Assembly (NCBI GenBank): GCA_014799765.1
Contig: JAAVHK010000069.1
Location: forward strand, 1-5,359
DNA length: 5,359 nucleotides
Direction of reading: 5' to 3'
Source of the DNA: Ruminococcus sp.
GTDB lineage: Bacteria; Bacillota; Clostridia; Oscillospirales; Ruminococcaceae
Shown: in pieces, positions 1-5,359 of the stretch
How the letters are laid out: each line of letters starts with the position of its first letter
How positions within the stretch are numbered: position 1 is the stretch's first letter
Made by a program: the position numbers and the translations under genes
Notes under the pieces: model-generated
The model's database searches: none
Told to the model about the DNA's origin: nothing
What the model saw: only the letters and a program-made list of their open reading frames with translations

Positions 1-2
1 AC

Positions 3-791
3 CGCCGGACAGTTGAAAGTTTCCGTTCACTTATCCACAAGGACACCAAAGCTATAGTATGTACTCTTGCAAGCAACGTTACCGGACAGATTTTACCATA
101 CAGGGAAATAGCACATATGTGTAAGGAAAAAAATATATGTTTTATCGCTGACGGTGCTCAGGCTTGCGGAATAATAGATATAAATATGAAAGACGGTATA
201 AATATTCTGTGTACTGCCGGTCATAAGGGGCTTTATGGTATAACCGGAACAGGTCTTCTTATATCGGACGGAAAATACAAAATAAAACCCATAATTCAGG
301 GCGGTACAGGTAGTGCTTCTTCAAGTCTTTATCAGCCGGATTTTCTGCCGGATAGTCTCGAAAGCGGTACTCTCAATGTTACCGGTGCTATGACTATCAA
401 AGCCGGTATTGAATTTATAAGAAAAACAGGTATTGAAAAAATTTTTGCCCATGAAGAAAAAATCTGCCGGACTTTCATAAATTCATTGAGAAAAAACAAG
501 GATATAATTATTTACAGAAATCCGGAATCTTCATATGTCCCGATAGTATCGTTCAATGTCAAGGGAATTATGCCTGAAAAAGTCGCTGAAATTCTCGCCG
601 GATACGGTTACTGCCTGAGAGCAGGTTATCACTGTTCCGCACTGGCACATACTCAGCTCGGCACAGAAAACGGTACAATACGCTTTGCACCGTCTGTTTT
701 CAGCCGTGAAAGTGATGCCATCAGACTCGCCGAACTTGTCAGAATTGTGACAGTTTCAGAAAAATCACACAAAACTATTGAAATTATCTGA
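3..791 (+). CDS. Cysteine desulfurase-family aminotransferase class V enzyme (5' partial)
   Basis: PLP-dependent enzyme of the SufS/NifS-like class V aminotransferase fold, which removes sulfur from cysteine to give alanine and an enzyme persulfide. The reading frame is open to the left edge, so the ATG at 117 is internal: residues before it (VCTLASNVTGQILPYREIA) already match the family. About 262 residues are visible, and roughly the first 120 of a usual ~380 are missing. Visible landmarks are the cofactor motif ADGAQ (Asp at about 150-152), the Schiff-base lysine in TAGHKGLYG (codon 225-227), a GGTGS loop followed by ESGTLN, and the catalytic cysteine in RAGYHCSALAH (codon 633-635). The RAGxHC context fits group II (SufS/CsdA-like) enzymes. 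No sufBCDU, iscU or thiolation gene lies downstream in the window, so the sulfur acceptor cannot be named. The gene could equally be one of the less characterised 'cysteine desulfurase family' paralogues. It ends at TGA 789-791 with no strong terminator. Confidence 0.9.
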   Translation, partial: RRTVESFRSLIHKDTKAIVCTLASNVTGQILPYREIAHMCKEKNICFIADGAQACGIIDINMKDGINILCTAGHKGLYGITGTGLLISDGKYKIKPIIQGGTGSASSSLYQPDFLPDSLESGTLNVTGAMTIKAGIEFIRKTGIEKIFAHEEKICRTFINSLRKNKDIIIYRNPESSYVPIVSFNVKGIMPEKVAEILAGYGYCLRAGYHCSALAHTQLGTENGTIRFAPSVFSRESDAIRLAELVRIVTVSEKSHKTIEII

Positions 792-805
792 ATTTGTGGT
801 ACAAT
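778..805 (+). promoter_or_regulatory. Sigma-A-type promoter for cdaA-cdaR
   Basis: A -35 box TTGAAA (778-783) and a -10 box TACAAT (800-805) are separated by 16 bases. A TG at 797-798 gives an extended -10. The -35 box lies in the last codons of the cysteine desulfurase gene. Transcription would start near 812, leaving a leader of about 73 bases before the cdaA start codon. This is a prediction from consensus match and position only. Confidence 0.6.
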
Positions 806-837
806 AATAATATAGGTATGCACATACAGAAATCAAC

Positions 838-854
838 AGAGGGCTATGCCCTCT
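838..854 (+). other. Leader hairpin upstream of cdaA
   Basis: Perfect inverted repeat AGAGGGC-TAT-GCCCTCT, with a 7-bp stem (838-844 with 848-854) and a 3-base loop. Only three Ts follow (854-856, then ACAT), so it is a poor intrinsic terminator, though it might weakly end transcripts from the upstream gene. It lies about 26 bases after the predicted cdaA transcription start and 16 bases before the ribosome binding site. A 5'-end stability element or an attenuator is therefore possible. No c-di-AMP (ydaO-type) riboswitch architecture fits in this short leader. Confidence 0.5.
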
Positions 855-870
855 TTACATAACTATAACC

Positions 871-877
871 AAGGAGG
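871..877 (+). promoter_or_regulatory. Ribosome binding site that fixes the cdaA start
   Basis: AAGGAGG, a full match to the anti-Shine-Dalgarno sequence, ends 7 bases before the ATG at 885. It decides the start: the in-frame upstream ATG at 846 lies inside the leader hairpin and has no such site. Confidence 0.85.
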
Positions 878-884
878 TGGGCAT

Positions 885-1736
885 ATGAAATTCCATGACA
901 TAACTGACGCTTTTTTAAGCATTTTAAGTACCCTTGAATTTAAAGATTTTATTGATATGGGTATTCTCGCCTACATAATATATATAGCCCTGAAACTTAT
1001 CCGTGAAACACGTGCCGGTCAGCTTGTAAAGGGAATAATGTTTCTTGTGGGAGCTTATTTTTTAAGTAAATATCTTAAACTTAAAGTTATAGAATACCTG
1101 CTCAAAGGTACACTTGATATAGGTCTGATTGCAATGATTATACTGTTTCAGCCGGAACTTCGCAGGGCTTTGGAAAAATTCGGACGTGCCAAACTGGATA
1201 TATTGAGTTTCGGGTTCGGACAAGGTTCGGACAGCCTTACGAAAAAATGGGAATCCGCTATTGAAGCTATATGCGATTCATGCGTTGAATTATCCGCAAC
1301 CTGTACAGGTGCTTTGATAGTCGTCGAAAGGCAGGTTAAATTAGGCGAACAGATTGAAACAGGTACTATCATGAACGCTGTGCCAAGCAAGGAAGTTTTC
1401 GGAAATATATTCTATCCGAAAACACCTCTGCATGACGGTGCGGTTATAATGCGTGACGGTATCATACTTGCAGCGGCGTGTTTTCTTCCGAAACCTCAGA
1501 ACGATGCCATAATAAACAAGAAACTCGGTTCACGACATCGTGCGGCGATAGGTATGAGTGAAAATTCCGACGCTGTAATAATAGTCGTCTCCGAAGAAAC
1601 AGGGCAGATTTCCGTCGCCATGAACGGCGTTCTGACCCGTGATTATACCCGTGAAAAACTTAAAAATCTTCTCTATCAGACAGTAACCGATACAAAAAAC
1701 CATTCCGATAACGAAAGGAGCAAGTCAGAAAAATGA
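885..1736 (+). CDS. cdaA: Diadenylate cyclase CdaA (membrane c-di-AMP synthase)
   Basis: Condenses two ATP into cyclic di-AMP, the essential second messenger of many Firmicutes that controls potassium and osmolyte transport and cell-wall homeostasis. It has 283 residues from ATG 885, close to the usual ~270-280. Three N-terminal membrane segments are visible (about residues 24-40, 48-63 and 76-89), followed by the family-typical FQPELRRALEKFGR linker (88-101). The cytoplasmic DAC domain (about 115-260) has GALIVVER (142-149), the catalytic DGA motif in LHDGAVIMRDG (184-186) and the RHR motif in GSRHRAAIGMSE (217-219), so all hallmark residues are present. The hydrophilic Lys/Ser-rich tail (from about 268) is not conserved. 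The stop overlaps the next start as ATGA, indicating translational coupling with cdaR. Its own promoter lies at 778-805. An alternative ATG at 846 would add 13 non-conserved residues and is rejected. Confidence 0.97.
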   Translation: MKFHDITDAFLSILSTLEFKDFIDMGILAYIIYIALKLIRETRAGQLVKGIMFLVGAYFLSKYLKLKVIEYLLKGTLDIGLIAMIILFQPELRRALEKFGRAKLDILSFGFGQGSDSLTKKWESAIEAICDSCVELSATCTGALIVVERQVKLGEQIETGTIMNAVPSKEVFGNIFYPKTPLHDGAVIMRDGIILAAACFLPKPQNDAIINKKLGSRHRAAIGMSENSDAVIIVVSEETGQISVAMNGVLTRDYTREKLKNLLYQTVTDTKNHSDNERSKSEK

Positions 1737-3094
1737 AATTCACTGATACTATATCCGAAATTTTCCGCAGAAAAAGTCAGACAAATTTTTCACTTGCCAT
1801 ATATTCCGTACTTATAGCGGTACTGGTATGGTTTGCAGTATCGCTGACACTTTATCCGTCAGTACCTAAGACCATTGAAAAAGTAACTCTTGACCTCGCT
1901 ATAGGAAGTACAGCCACTTCCGACAGTACATTAAGTGTTATTTCATGCGATACCACAGATGTGAAAGTAAAAGTAATAGGAAGCCGTACACAGATTGCCA
2001 ACATTGACAGCGATACAATTTATGCGTACGTAGATACCGATAACGTATACTCTACCGGTAAAAAAAATCTTCCCATAAAAGTCAGGAGTACCAACGGTAT
2101 AGATTTTGAAGTGTCATCTATTGAACCGTCAAGTGCGGAAGTGGTATTCGATAAATACGAATCCGTACAGTTTCCGGTACAGCCTAAAATTCCTAACGTC
2201 AGCTTTGACGGTAACAAAACCCTTAACTCAAATGAGTTTTCATGTGAGCCGAATATGGTTACTATAACAGGACCTTCCTCGCAGATAAATAAAATAAGTA
2301 ATGTATATGCGGTATCGAACCGTGAAATGATACTCGATTCCTCGCACGCCCTAAGCAGTGACGAAATTCAGCTTTTCGCCGAAGACAATACTATTATTGA
2401 CCAGTCGTCAATGACTTTCGATACAACTAATTTCCTTATAAATATACCTGTCCTGACGGTAAAGGAAGTAGGCGTATATGTCCAGATTATGAACGCTCCG
2501 GCAAGTTTCGACCAGAATGCATTGCATCTTAAAGTATCAACTGAAAAGATAAAAATTGCTTCAAAGAACAGTCAGACGAAAATTCCGGACAAACTGGAAA
2601 TAGGTAAAATTTCCCTAAGTGATATAACACCCGATTTTTCAAAGACCTTTAATTTAAGTGACGTGCTTGAACCTCAGAACTGTATAAATATGTCGGATAC
2701 AACAAGCATAACCGTTTCACTGGATTCCGAAAATATAGAAACAAAATCAATCACTCTTGACCAGAGCCTTATTAATATAAGCAACGCTCCAGACGAATAT
2801 GACTACAAAGTTATAACACAGAATCTTAATCTTGAAATCGCCGGTGATACCGAAACTTTAGAAAAAGTAACTCCTAATGATATAGTCGCTGATGTAAACC
2901 TGCTGAATGCAAGTATCACCGAAGACCAGTTCACATATGATGTAATATTCTCGTGCCCTAAATATGACAATATATGGGCTATAACAAATTACAAGGTATC
3001 CATACAGCGTACTCCTAAGGAAACTACCACTTTTAATAATACTATCGAACTTACACAGACCACTACTACAGAACCTGAACTTGACACAGAGTAA
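1733..3094 (+). CDS. cdaR: CdaR, YbbR-domain regulator of CdaA
   Basis: Membrane-anchored extracellular partner that in Firmicutes binds CdaA and modulates c-di-AMP synthesis. It has 453 residues, slightly shorter than the Bacillus protein. A basic cytoplasmic N-terminus (IFRRKSQ) is followed by one membrane segment (about 20-42), then a long exported region with about four YbbR-like repeats. The clearest repeat cores are VKVIGSRTQIANI (79-91) with a following YVDTDNV, VTITGPSSQINKISNVYAV (176-194), a weaker copy in about 245-330, and LEIAGDTETLEKVTPNDIVADV (367-388). The C-terminal tail (about 428-453) is Thr- and Glu-rich and looks disordered. The start is supported by ATGA overlap with cdaA and by AAAGGAG at 1714-1720. 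In many Firmicutes glmM follows this pair; here it does not. No terminator is seen after the stop, so read-through into the next gene is possible. Confidence 0.93.
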   Translation: MKFTDTISEIFRRKSQTNFSLAIYSVLIAVLVWFAVSLTLYPSVPKTIEKVTLDLAIGSTATSDSTLSVISCDTTDVKVKVIGSRTQIANIDSDTIYAYVDTDNVYSTGKKNLPIKVRSTNGIDFEVSSIEPSSAEVVFDKYESVQFPVQPKIPNVSFDGNKTLNSNEFSCEPNMVTITGPSSQINKISNVYAVSNREMILDSSHALSSDEIQLFAEDNTIIDQSSMTFDTTNFLINIPVLTVKEVGVYVQIMNAPASFDQNALHLKVSTEKIKIASKNSQTKIPDKLEIGKISLSDITPDFSKTFNLSDVLEPQNCINMSDTTSITVSLDSENIETKSITLDQSLINISNAPDEYDYKVITQNLNLEIAGDTETLEKVTPNDIVADVNLLNASITEDQFTYDVIFSCPKYDNIWAITNYKVSIQRTPKETTTFNNTIELTQTTTTEPELDTE

Positions 3095-3109
3095 ATAATA
3101 TGTTATAAT
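3081..3109 (+). promoter_or_regulatory. Consensus extended -10 sigma-A promoter
   Basis: TTGACA (3081-3086), a 17-base spacer and TATAAT (3104-3109) match the consensus exactly. TG at 3101-3102 gives an extended -10. The -35 box encodes the Leu-Asp-Thr near the end of CdaR. Transcription would start near 3114-3117, about 32-35 bases before the lipoprotein ATG, leaving room only for the ribosome binding site. Predicted activity is strong and constitutive unless a repressor acts here; I see no clear operator. Confidence 0.85.
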
Positions 3110-3148
3110 ATTAACCGTAAATTTACAGAAAGAAAGGTTACAACAAAA

Positions 3149-4291
3149 ATGAAATCACAAAAAATCTTATGTGCATTTATTACCGCTCTGCTTTGCGTCA
3201 CTGCTGTATCGTGCGGTGATACGTCAGAAGAATCAACAGAAAATTCAGTTTCTTCGGTATCGGAAACTGAATCGGAAACTACAACTCAATCCGATACCCA
3301 ACCGGAAGAAACTACCGAAACTACTGAAATTTCTGAAACTCCGGAAGAAGAATCCGAACCCGATACACAGGCAGATACTTCCGGAAACGTTTCCGCATAC
3401 GGCACAACCGCTGACATCTCACAATATATTAAAACTACGGAAATAAACCCTCCGTTATGGAAAGTAACTGACCCTGAAACACAGAACGAATTATATATAA
3501 TGGGTACTATCCATGTACTGCCATCCGGTTTCGACGGTCTGCCGGATTATATCGCCGACATTTATGAAAATTCCGACGGTGTAGCCGTTGAATACGACGT
3601 CACACAGCTTACAAGCGACATAAGAGCTTTAATAGCCTATCAGCAGATGTTTATGTATGACGACGGTACAACAATTACTGACCACATTTCAGAAGAAACA
3701 TATCAGAAAGCCAAAGAATATTTTGAAAGTATAGGGGCTTACACTCCGGAACTTGACCAGTTTTCCGCAGGTTACTGGAATAACCAGCTTGAAAATCTTA
3801 TGATATTACGCCTTGAAAATCTCAGTACGGATGGTGTTGACTCACAGGCTATTGCAATGGCTCAGAAAGACGGCAAAGAAGTAGTAAGCATTGAAACTCT
3901 CGAAACTCAGGTAAACGCCCTGAGCGGTATGAGCGACGAACTTATTGACTATACCATGAACGAAATGCTGGACGATATGGACGATATTGACGATTATGCA
4001 GAAGAACTCGCTGAACTCTATGACTTATGGGCTGTCGGCGACGTTGACCCTATGTTAGCCGAAGACCTCGACGAAATAGACGAACTCCCCGACGATTTAA
4101 AAGACGATTACGAAAATTACATGGACGTCATGCTTTACAACAGAAATCAGGGTATGGCGGAAAAAGCCTCCGAATTTCTGAAAGACGGTAAAAACTACTT
4201 ATTTATGGTAGGCTCTGCACATTACGCCGGTGACAAGGGCGTTGATGATATTCTTTCCGATATGGGCTATACTGTGGAAAAAATCCAGTGA
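3149..4291 (+). CDS. TraB/GumN-family lipoprotein
   Basis: Member of the TraB/GumN family (Pfam TraB, related to the Tiki metalloproteases). The bacterial role is mostly undefined, and a metal-dependent protease activity is only inferred from Tiki. The 380-residue protein starts with a basic hydrophobic signal peptide (1-21) and a lipobox-like VTAVSC with Cys22, so it is probably lipid-anchored outside the membrane. Residues 23-80 form a Ser/Thr/Glu/Pro-rich spacer. The TraB domain (about 102-380) has the first GxxH (GTIHVLP, 119-125), a conserved glutamate in VAVEYD (148), the DSQAIAMAQKDGKEVVSIET block (231-250), NRNQGMAEKA (331-340) and the second GxxH in MVGSAHYAGDKG (353-364). An unusually acidic stretch (about 273-321) sits before the last block. 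AGAAAGG at 3131-3137 lies 11 bases before the ATG. It has its own promoter and a strong terminator, so it can be a single-gene unit despite following cdaR. Confidence 0.9.
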   Translation: MKSQKILCAFITALLCVTAVSCGDTSEESTENSVSSVSETESETTTQSDTQPEETTETTEISETPEEESEPDTQADTSGNVSAYGTTADISQYIKTTEINPPLWKVTDPETQNELYIMGTIHVLPSGFDGLPDYIADIYENSDGVAVEYDVTQLTSDIRALIAYQQMFMYDDGTTITDHISEETYQKAKEYFESIGAYTPELDQFSAGYWNNQLENLMILRLENLSTDGVDSQAIAMAQKDGKEVVSIETLETQVNALSGMSDELIDYTMNEMLDDMDDIDDYAEELAELYDLWAVGDVDPMLAEDLDEIDELPDDLKDDYENYMDVMLYNRNQGMAEKASEFLKDGKNYLFMVGSAHYAGDKGVDDILSDMGYTVEKIQ

Positions 4292-4300
4292 AAAATATTA

Positions 4301-4336
4301 CGGGAACTGCATAAAAAACAGTTCCCGAATTTTTTT
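4301..4336 (+). terminator. Intrinsic terminator after the TraB gene, possibly bidirectional
   Basis: Perfect 9-bp stem CGGGAACTG (4301-4309) with CAGTTCCCG (4319-4327), a 9-base A-rich loop, AA, then seven Ts (4330-4336). It begins 9 bases after the TraB stop. The stop codon of the convergent minus-strand gene (4335-4337) overlaps the T run. Read on the minus strand, the same stem is followed by TAATATTTTT, a weaker U-rich tail, so it can plausibly stop both converging transcripts. Confidence 0.92.
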
Positions 4337-4856
4337 AATGATAATATGAATCAATGCCAAGGTATTCTTCTAAAGTAAGTCCGCTGTTATATACTGCCGT
4401 TGCCGTTTCCACGCCTAAATAACGTATATGCCATGGTTCGTATTTATAACCTGTAATATCTTCCTTGCCTTTCGGATATCGGATTATAAAACCGTATTCG
4501 TGGGCGTGTTGTGCAAGCCATACAGCCTCCGGAGTATCTGCAAATGAATCATCAATAGTATTGACATCTATTGCAAGACCTGTCTGATGTTCGGAATGTC
4601 CGGCACGTGCAGAAAATGTATCAGCCTGCTCCTTGCCGTACCACGAAACGTAATTATTATAAAGTGTATTCTGATAACTATATGAACGGTATGCGGACGA
4701 CATATATATATTAAGTCCATCTTTCGAGGCGGATTCTGAAAGTAAATCAAACTGTTTTAAAGTAGTTATATCCATGCCGGGGTCATAATCCGCCGGAAGT
4801 GAATAGCTTTTATTTACTATCAGTATGCCATTAATATACGTCAGTCCGCTTACTGA
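4335..4856 (-). CDS. VanY/LdcB-type D,D- (or L,D-)carboxypeptidase domain, 3' part of the surface protein
   Basis: Peptidase M15 (VanY) domain, a zinc enzyme that trims the C-terminal D-alanine or related residue from peptidoglycan stem peptides outside the cell. Visible hallmarks are SSAYRSYSYQ (substrate-binding Arg), the zinc motif in GHSEHQTGLAIDV (His codon 4587-4589, Asp codon 4566-4568), and EPWHIRYLG (catalytic Glu 4437-4439, third zinc ligand His 4428-4430). All catalytic residues are present. An ATG at 4775 exists, but family-like sequence continues upstream of it in frame (YINGILIVNKSYSLPADYDP, an N-terminal VanY signature). The frame stays open back to a stop at 4911-4913. Starting at 4775 would remove that signature, give no signal peptide and have only a weak ribosome site. 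I therefore read it as the continuation of the Big_2 frame, entered near 4856 in the -1 frame (173 residues). Whether the intact protein is made is uncertain. Confidence 0.85.
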   Translation of the reverse strand, partial: SVSGLTYINGILIVNKSYSLPADYDPGMDITTLKQFDLLSESASKDGLNIYMSSAYRSYSYQNTLYNNYVSWYGKEQADTFSARAGHSEHQTGLAIDVNTIDDSFADTPEAVWLAQHAHEYGFIIRYPKGKEDITGYKYEPWHIRYLGVETATAVYNSGLTLEEYLGIDSYYH

Positions 4857-4862
4857 AAATTT
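4850..4862 (-). other. Frame junction: A AAT TTT heptamer next to an in-frame stop
   Basis: On the minus strand the Big_2 frame reads GCA AAT TTT CAG TAA. The heptamer A AAT TTT (4862-4856) has the X XXY YYZ form of a -1 slippery site. Slipping back one base gives AAT TTT TCA GTA AGC, which runs straight into the VanY domain. A loss of one T from a run of five would give the same picture. I see no strong stem or pseudoknot in the following ~60 bases and no clear upstream Shine-Dalgarno stimulator. A mutation or sequence error is therefore at least as likely as programmed frameshifting. Confidence 0.6.
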
Positions 4863-5359
4863 GCCTGATTCTCCGTTACAGTGACTTTTATTTCTGCCTT
4901 TACTGCCGGATTATCCACACTTGTTACTGTTACAGTACACGTACCGGCAGAAAGTGCCGTAACATTTCCCCACCTGTCGACTGTTGCAACGTTTGTATCG
5001 GAACTTGTCCAGATTTCGTCCTTATTTGCTACACTTGCAGGTAACATAGTTACGTATGAAATATCTGTCTGACCTTTTGTAAGATTCATTGTATATTTTG
5101 AAAGTCTTATTTCAGTTATTTTGTTTGCGGTTGCAGAATCCTTTACAGTTACCTTTATATCTGCCTTTACTGCCGGATTATCTACGCTTGTTACTGTTAC
5201 CGTACACGTACCGGCGGAAACTGCTGTAACATTGCCCCACCTGTCAACCGTTGCAACGTTTGTATCGGAACTTGTCCAGATTTCGTCCTGATTTGCTACA
5301 CTTGACGGCAACATAGTTACGTATGAAATATCTGTCTGACCTTTAGTCAGATTCATTTC
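4850..5359 (-). CDS. Big_2 (bacterial Ig-like) repeat region of a surface protein (5' partial)
   Basis: Tandem bacterial Ig-like group 2 domains, usually wall- or surface-exposed beta-sandwich modules that act as spacers or adhesion units. The frame is open to the right edge. The ATG at 5354-5356 is internal, because the same MNLTKGQTD sits in mid-domain in the second copy, after KYT. Two copies are visible, each with the family pattern: LTKGQTD, then P-SVAN, IWTSSDTNVATVDRWGNV, SAGTCTVTVTSVDN and a closing KVTV strand. The linker between copies is KDSATANKITEIRLSK. After the second copy the frame reads ENQANFQ and stops at TAA 4850-4852. That is immediately where the VanY domain begins in the -1 frame, so the two frames probably encode one protein: Ig-like spacers followed by a cell-wall carboxypeptidase. 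The signal peptide and promoter lie outside the window. Confidence 0.85.
   Translation of the reverse strand, partial: EMNLTKGQTDISYVTMLPSSVANQDEIWTSSDTNVATVDRWGNVTAVSAGTCTVTVTSVDNPAVKADIKVTVKDSATANKITEIRLSKYTMNLTKGQTDISYVTMLPASVANKDEIWTSSDTNVATVDRWGNVTALSAGTCTVTVTSVDNPAVKAEIKVTVTENQANFQ
4879..5356 (-). repeat. Tandem repeat, 267-base period, Big_2-coding
   Basis: Bases 5356-5146 and 5089-4879 align without gaps at an offset of 267 bases. I count about 18 mismatches in 209 aligned positions (about 91% identity), and only 4 of the first 71 residues differ (Ser/Ala, Gln/Lys, Val/Leu, Asp/Glu). The repeat may continue beyond the right edge. Copies this similar are prone to recombination and to collapse in short-read assembly. 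Confidence 0.9.

Noticed and set aside
117..119. ATG at 117 as the start of the cysteine desulfurase gene
   Set aside because: The frame is open to the window edge and upstream residues already match the family, so this Met is internal.
846..884. Upstream in-frame ATG for cdaA giving 13 extra residues
   Set aside because: The ATG lies inside the leader hairpin and has no ribosome binding site, and the extra residues do not resemble the family. AAGGAGG at 871-877 points to the ATG at 885.
1148..1390. Minus-strand open frame inside cdaA
   Set aside because: Antisense to the conserved DAC domain, with no family resemblance; likewise the minus-strand frame at 2020-2217 inside cdaR.
3095..3113. 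AT-rich ATAATAT direct repeat or weak palindrome after cdaR as a terminator or operator
   Set aside because: Only about 5 AT pairs could form a stem and no T run follows. The pattern is explained by the -10 region of the promoter.
3171..3446. Plus-strand open frame of 91 codons inside the TraB gene
   Set aside because: A shadow of the Ser/Thr/Glu-rich spacer: a Lys/Pro/Leu-biased translation, no ribosome site, no recognisable domain.
4568..4750. Second minus-strand frame over the VanY domain
   Set aside because: An out-of-frame shadow of the VanY coding sequence, biased to His/Ile/Arg, with no motif.
4335..4775. VanY domain as an independent gene starting at ATG 4775
   Set aside because: This would drop the conserved ILIVNKSYSLP segment, give no export signal for a wall enzyme, and has only a weak purine stretch upstream. 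Not fully excluded.
4881..5072. Plus-strand open frame over the Big_2 repeats
   Set aside because: Antisense shadow of repetitive Ig-like coding DNA; no ribosome site or known domain.

Overview
The window looks like chromosomal DNA of a Gram-positive Clostridia/Ruminococcus-type Firmicute. The base composition is moderately AT-rich, ribosome binding sites are of the AAGGAGG type, and promoters match the vegetative sigma-A consensus. A cdaA-cdaR pair, a lipoprotein with a Ser/Thr/Glu-rich linker, and a Big_2-repeat surface protein joined to a VanY-type peptidase all fit that group. The genus is inferred from style and not proven.

Layout, left to right. Bases 3-791 (+) hold the C-terminal two thirds of a PLP-dependent cysteine desulfurase-like enzyme, cut by the left edge. 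A promoter (778-805) starts at the very end of that gene and drives a short leader with a 7-bp hairpin (838-854). Next comes cdaA (885-1736), the membrane diadenylate cyclase that makes c-di-AMP, overlapping by ATGA with cdaR (1733-3094), its YbbR-domain membrane regulator. A consensus extended -10 promoter (3081-3109), with its -35 box inside the last codons of cdaR, precedes a TraB/GumN-family lipoprotein gene (3149-4291). That gene ends at a strong hairpin terminator (4301-4336).

The right end is transcribed from the minus strand, convergent with the rest. Two tandem bacterial Ig-like (Big_2) repeats (5359-4850) are followed in the -1 frame by a D,D-carboxypeptidase domain of the VanY/LdcB type (M15 family; 4856-4335). 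The two frames join cleanly at an A AAT TTT heptamer. They most likely form one surface peptidoglycan hydrolase, either broken by a one-base indel, misread in a T run, or expressed by -1 frameshifting. Its start and any signal peptide lie beyond the right edge.

The common theme is the cell envelope. CdaA/CdaR links c-di-AMP to cell-wall and osmotic homeostasis, the lipoprotein sits on the outer face of the membrane, and the VanY protein trims peptidoglycan peptides. The cysteine desulfurase is a separate metabolic neighbour. I see no mobile element, CRISPR array, tRNA or rRNA, and no clearly new multi-gene system. The frame junction at about 4850-4862 is the most interesting point. No stretch over 300 bases lacks a gene.
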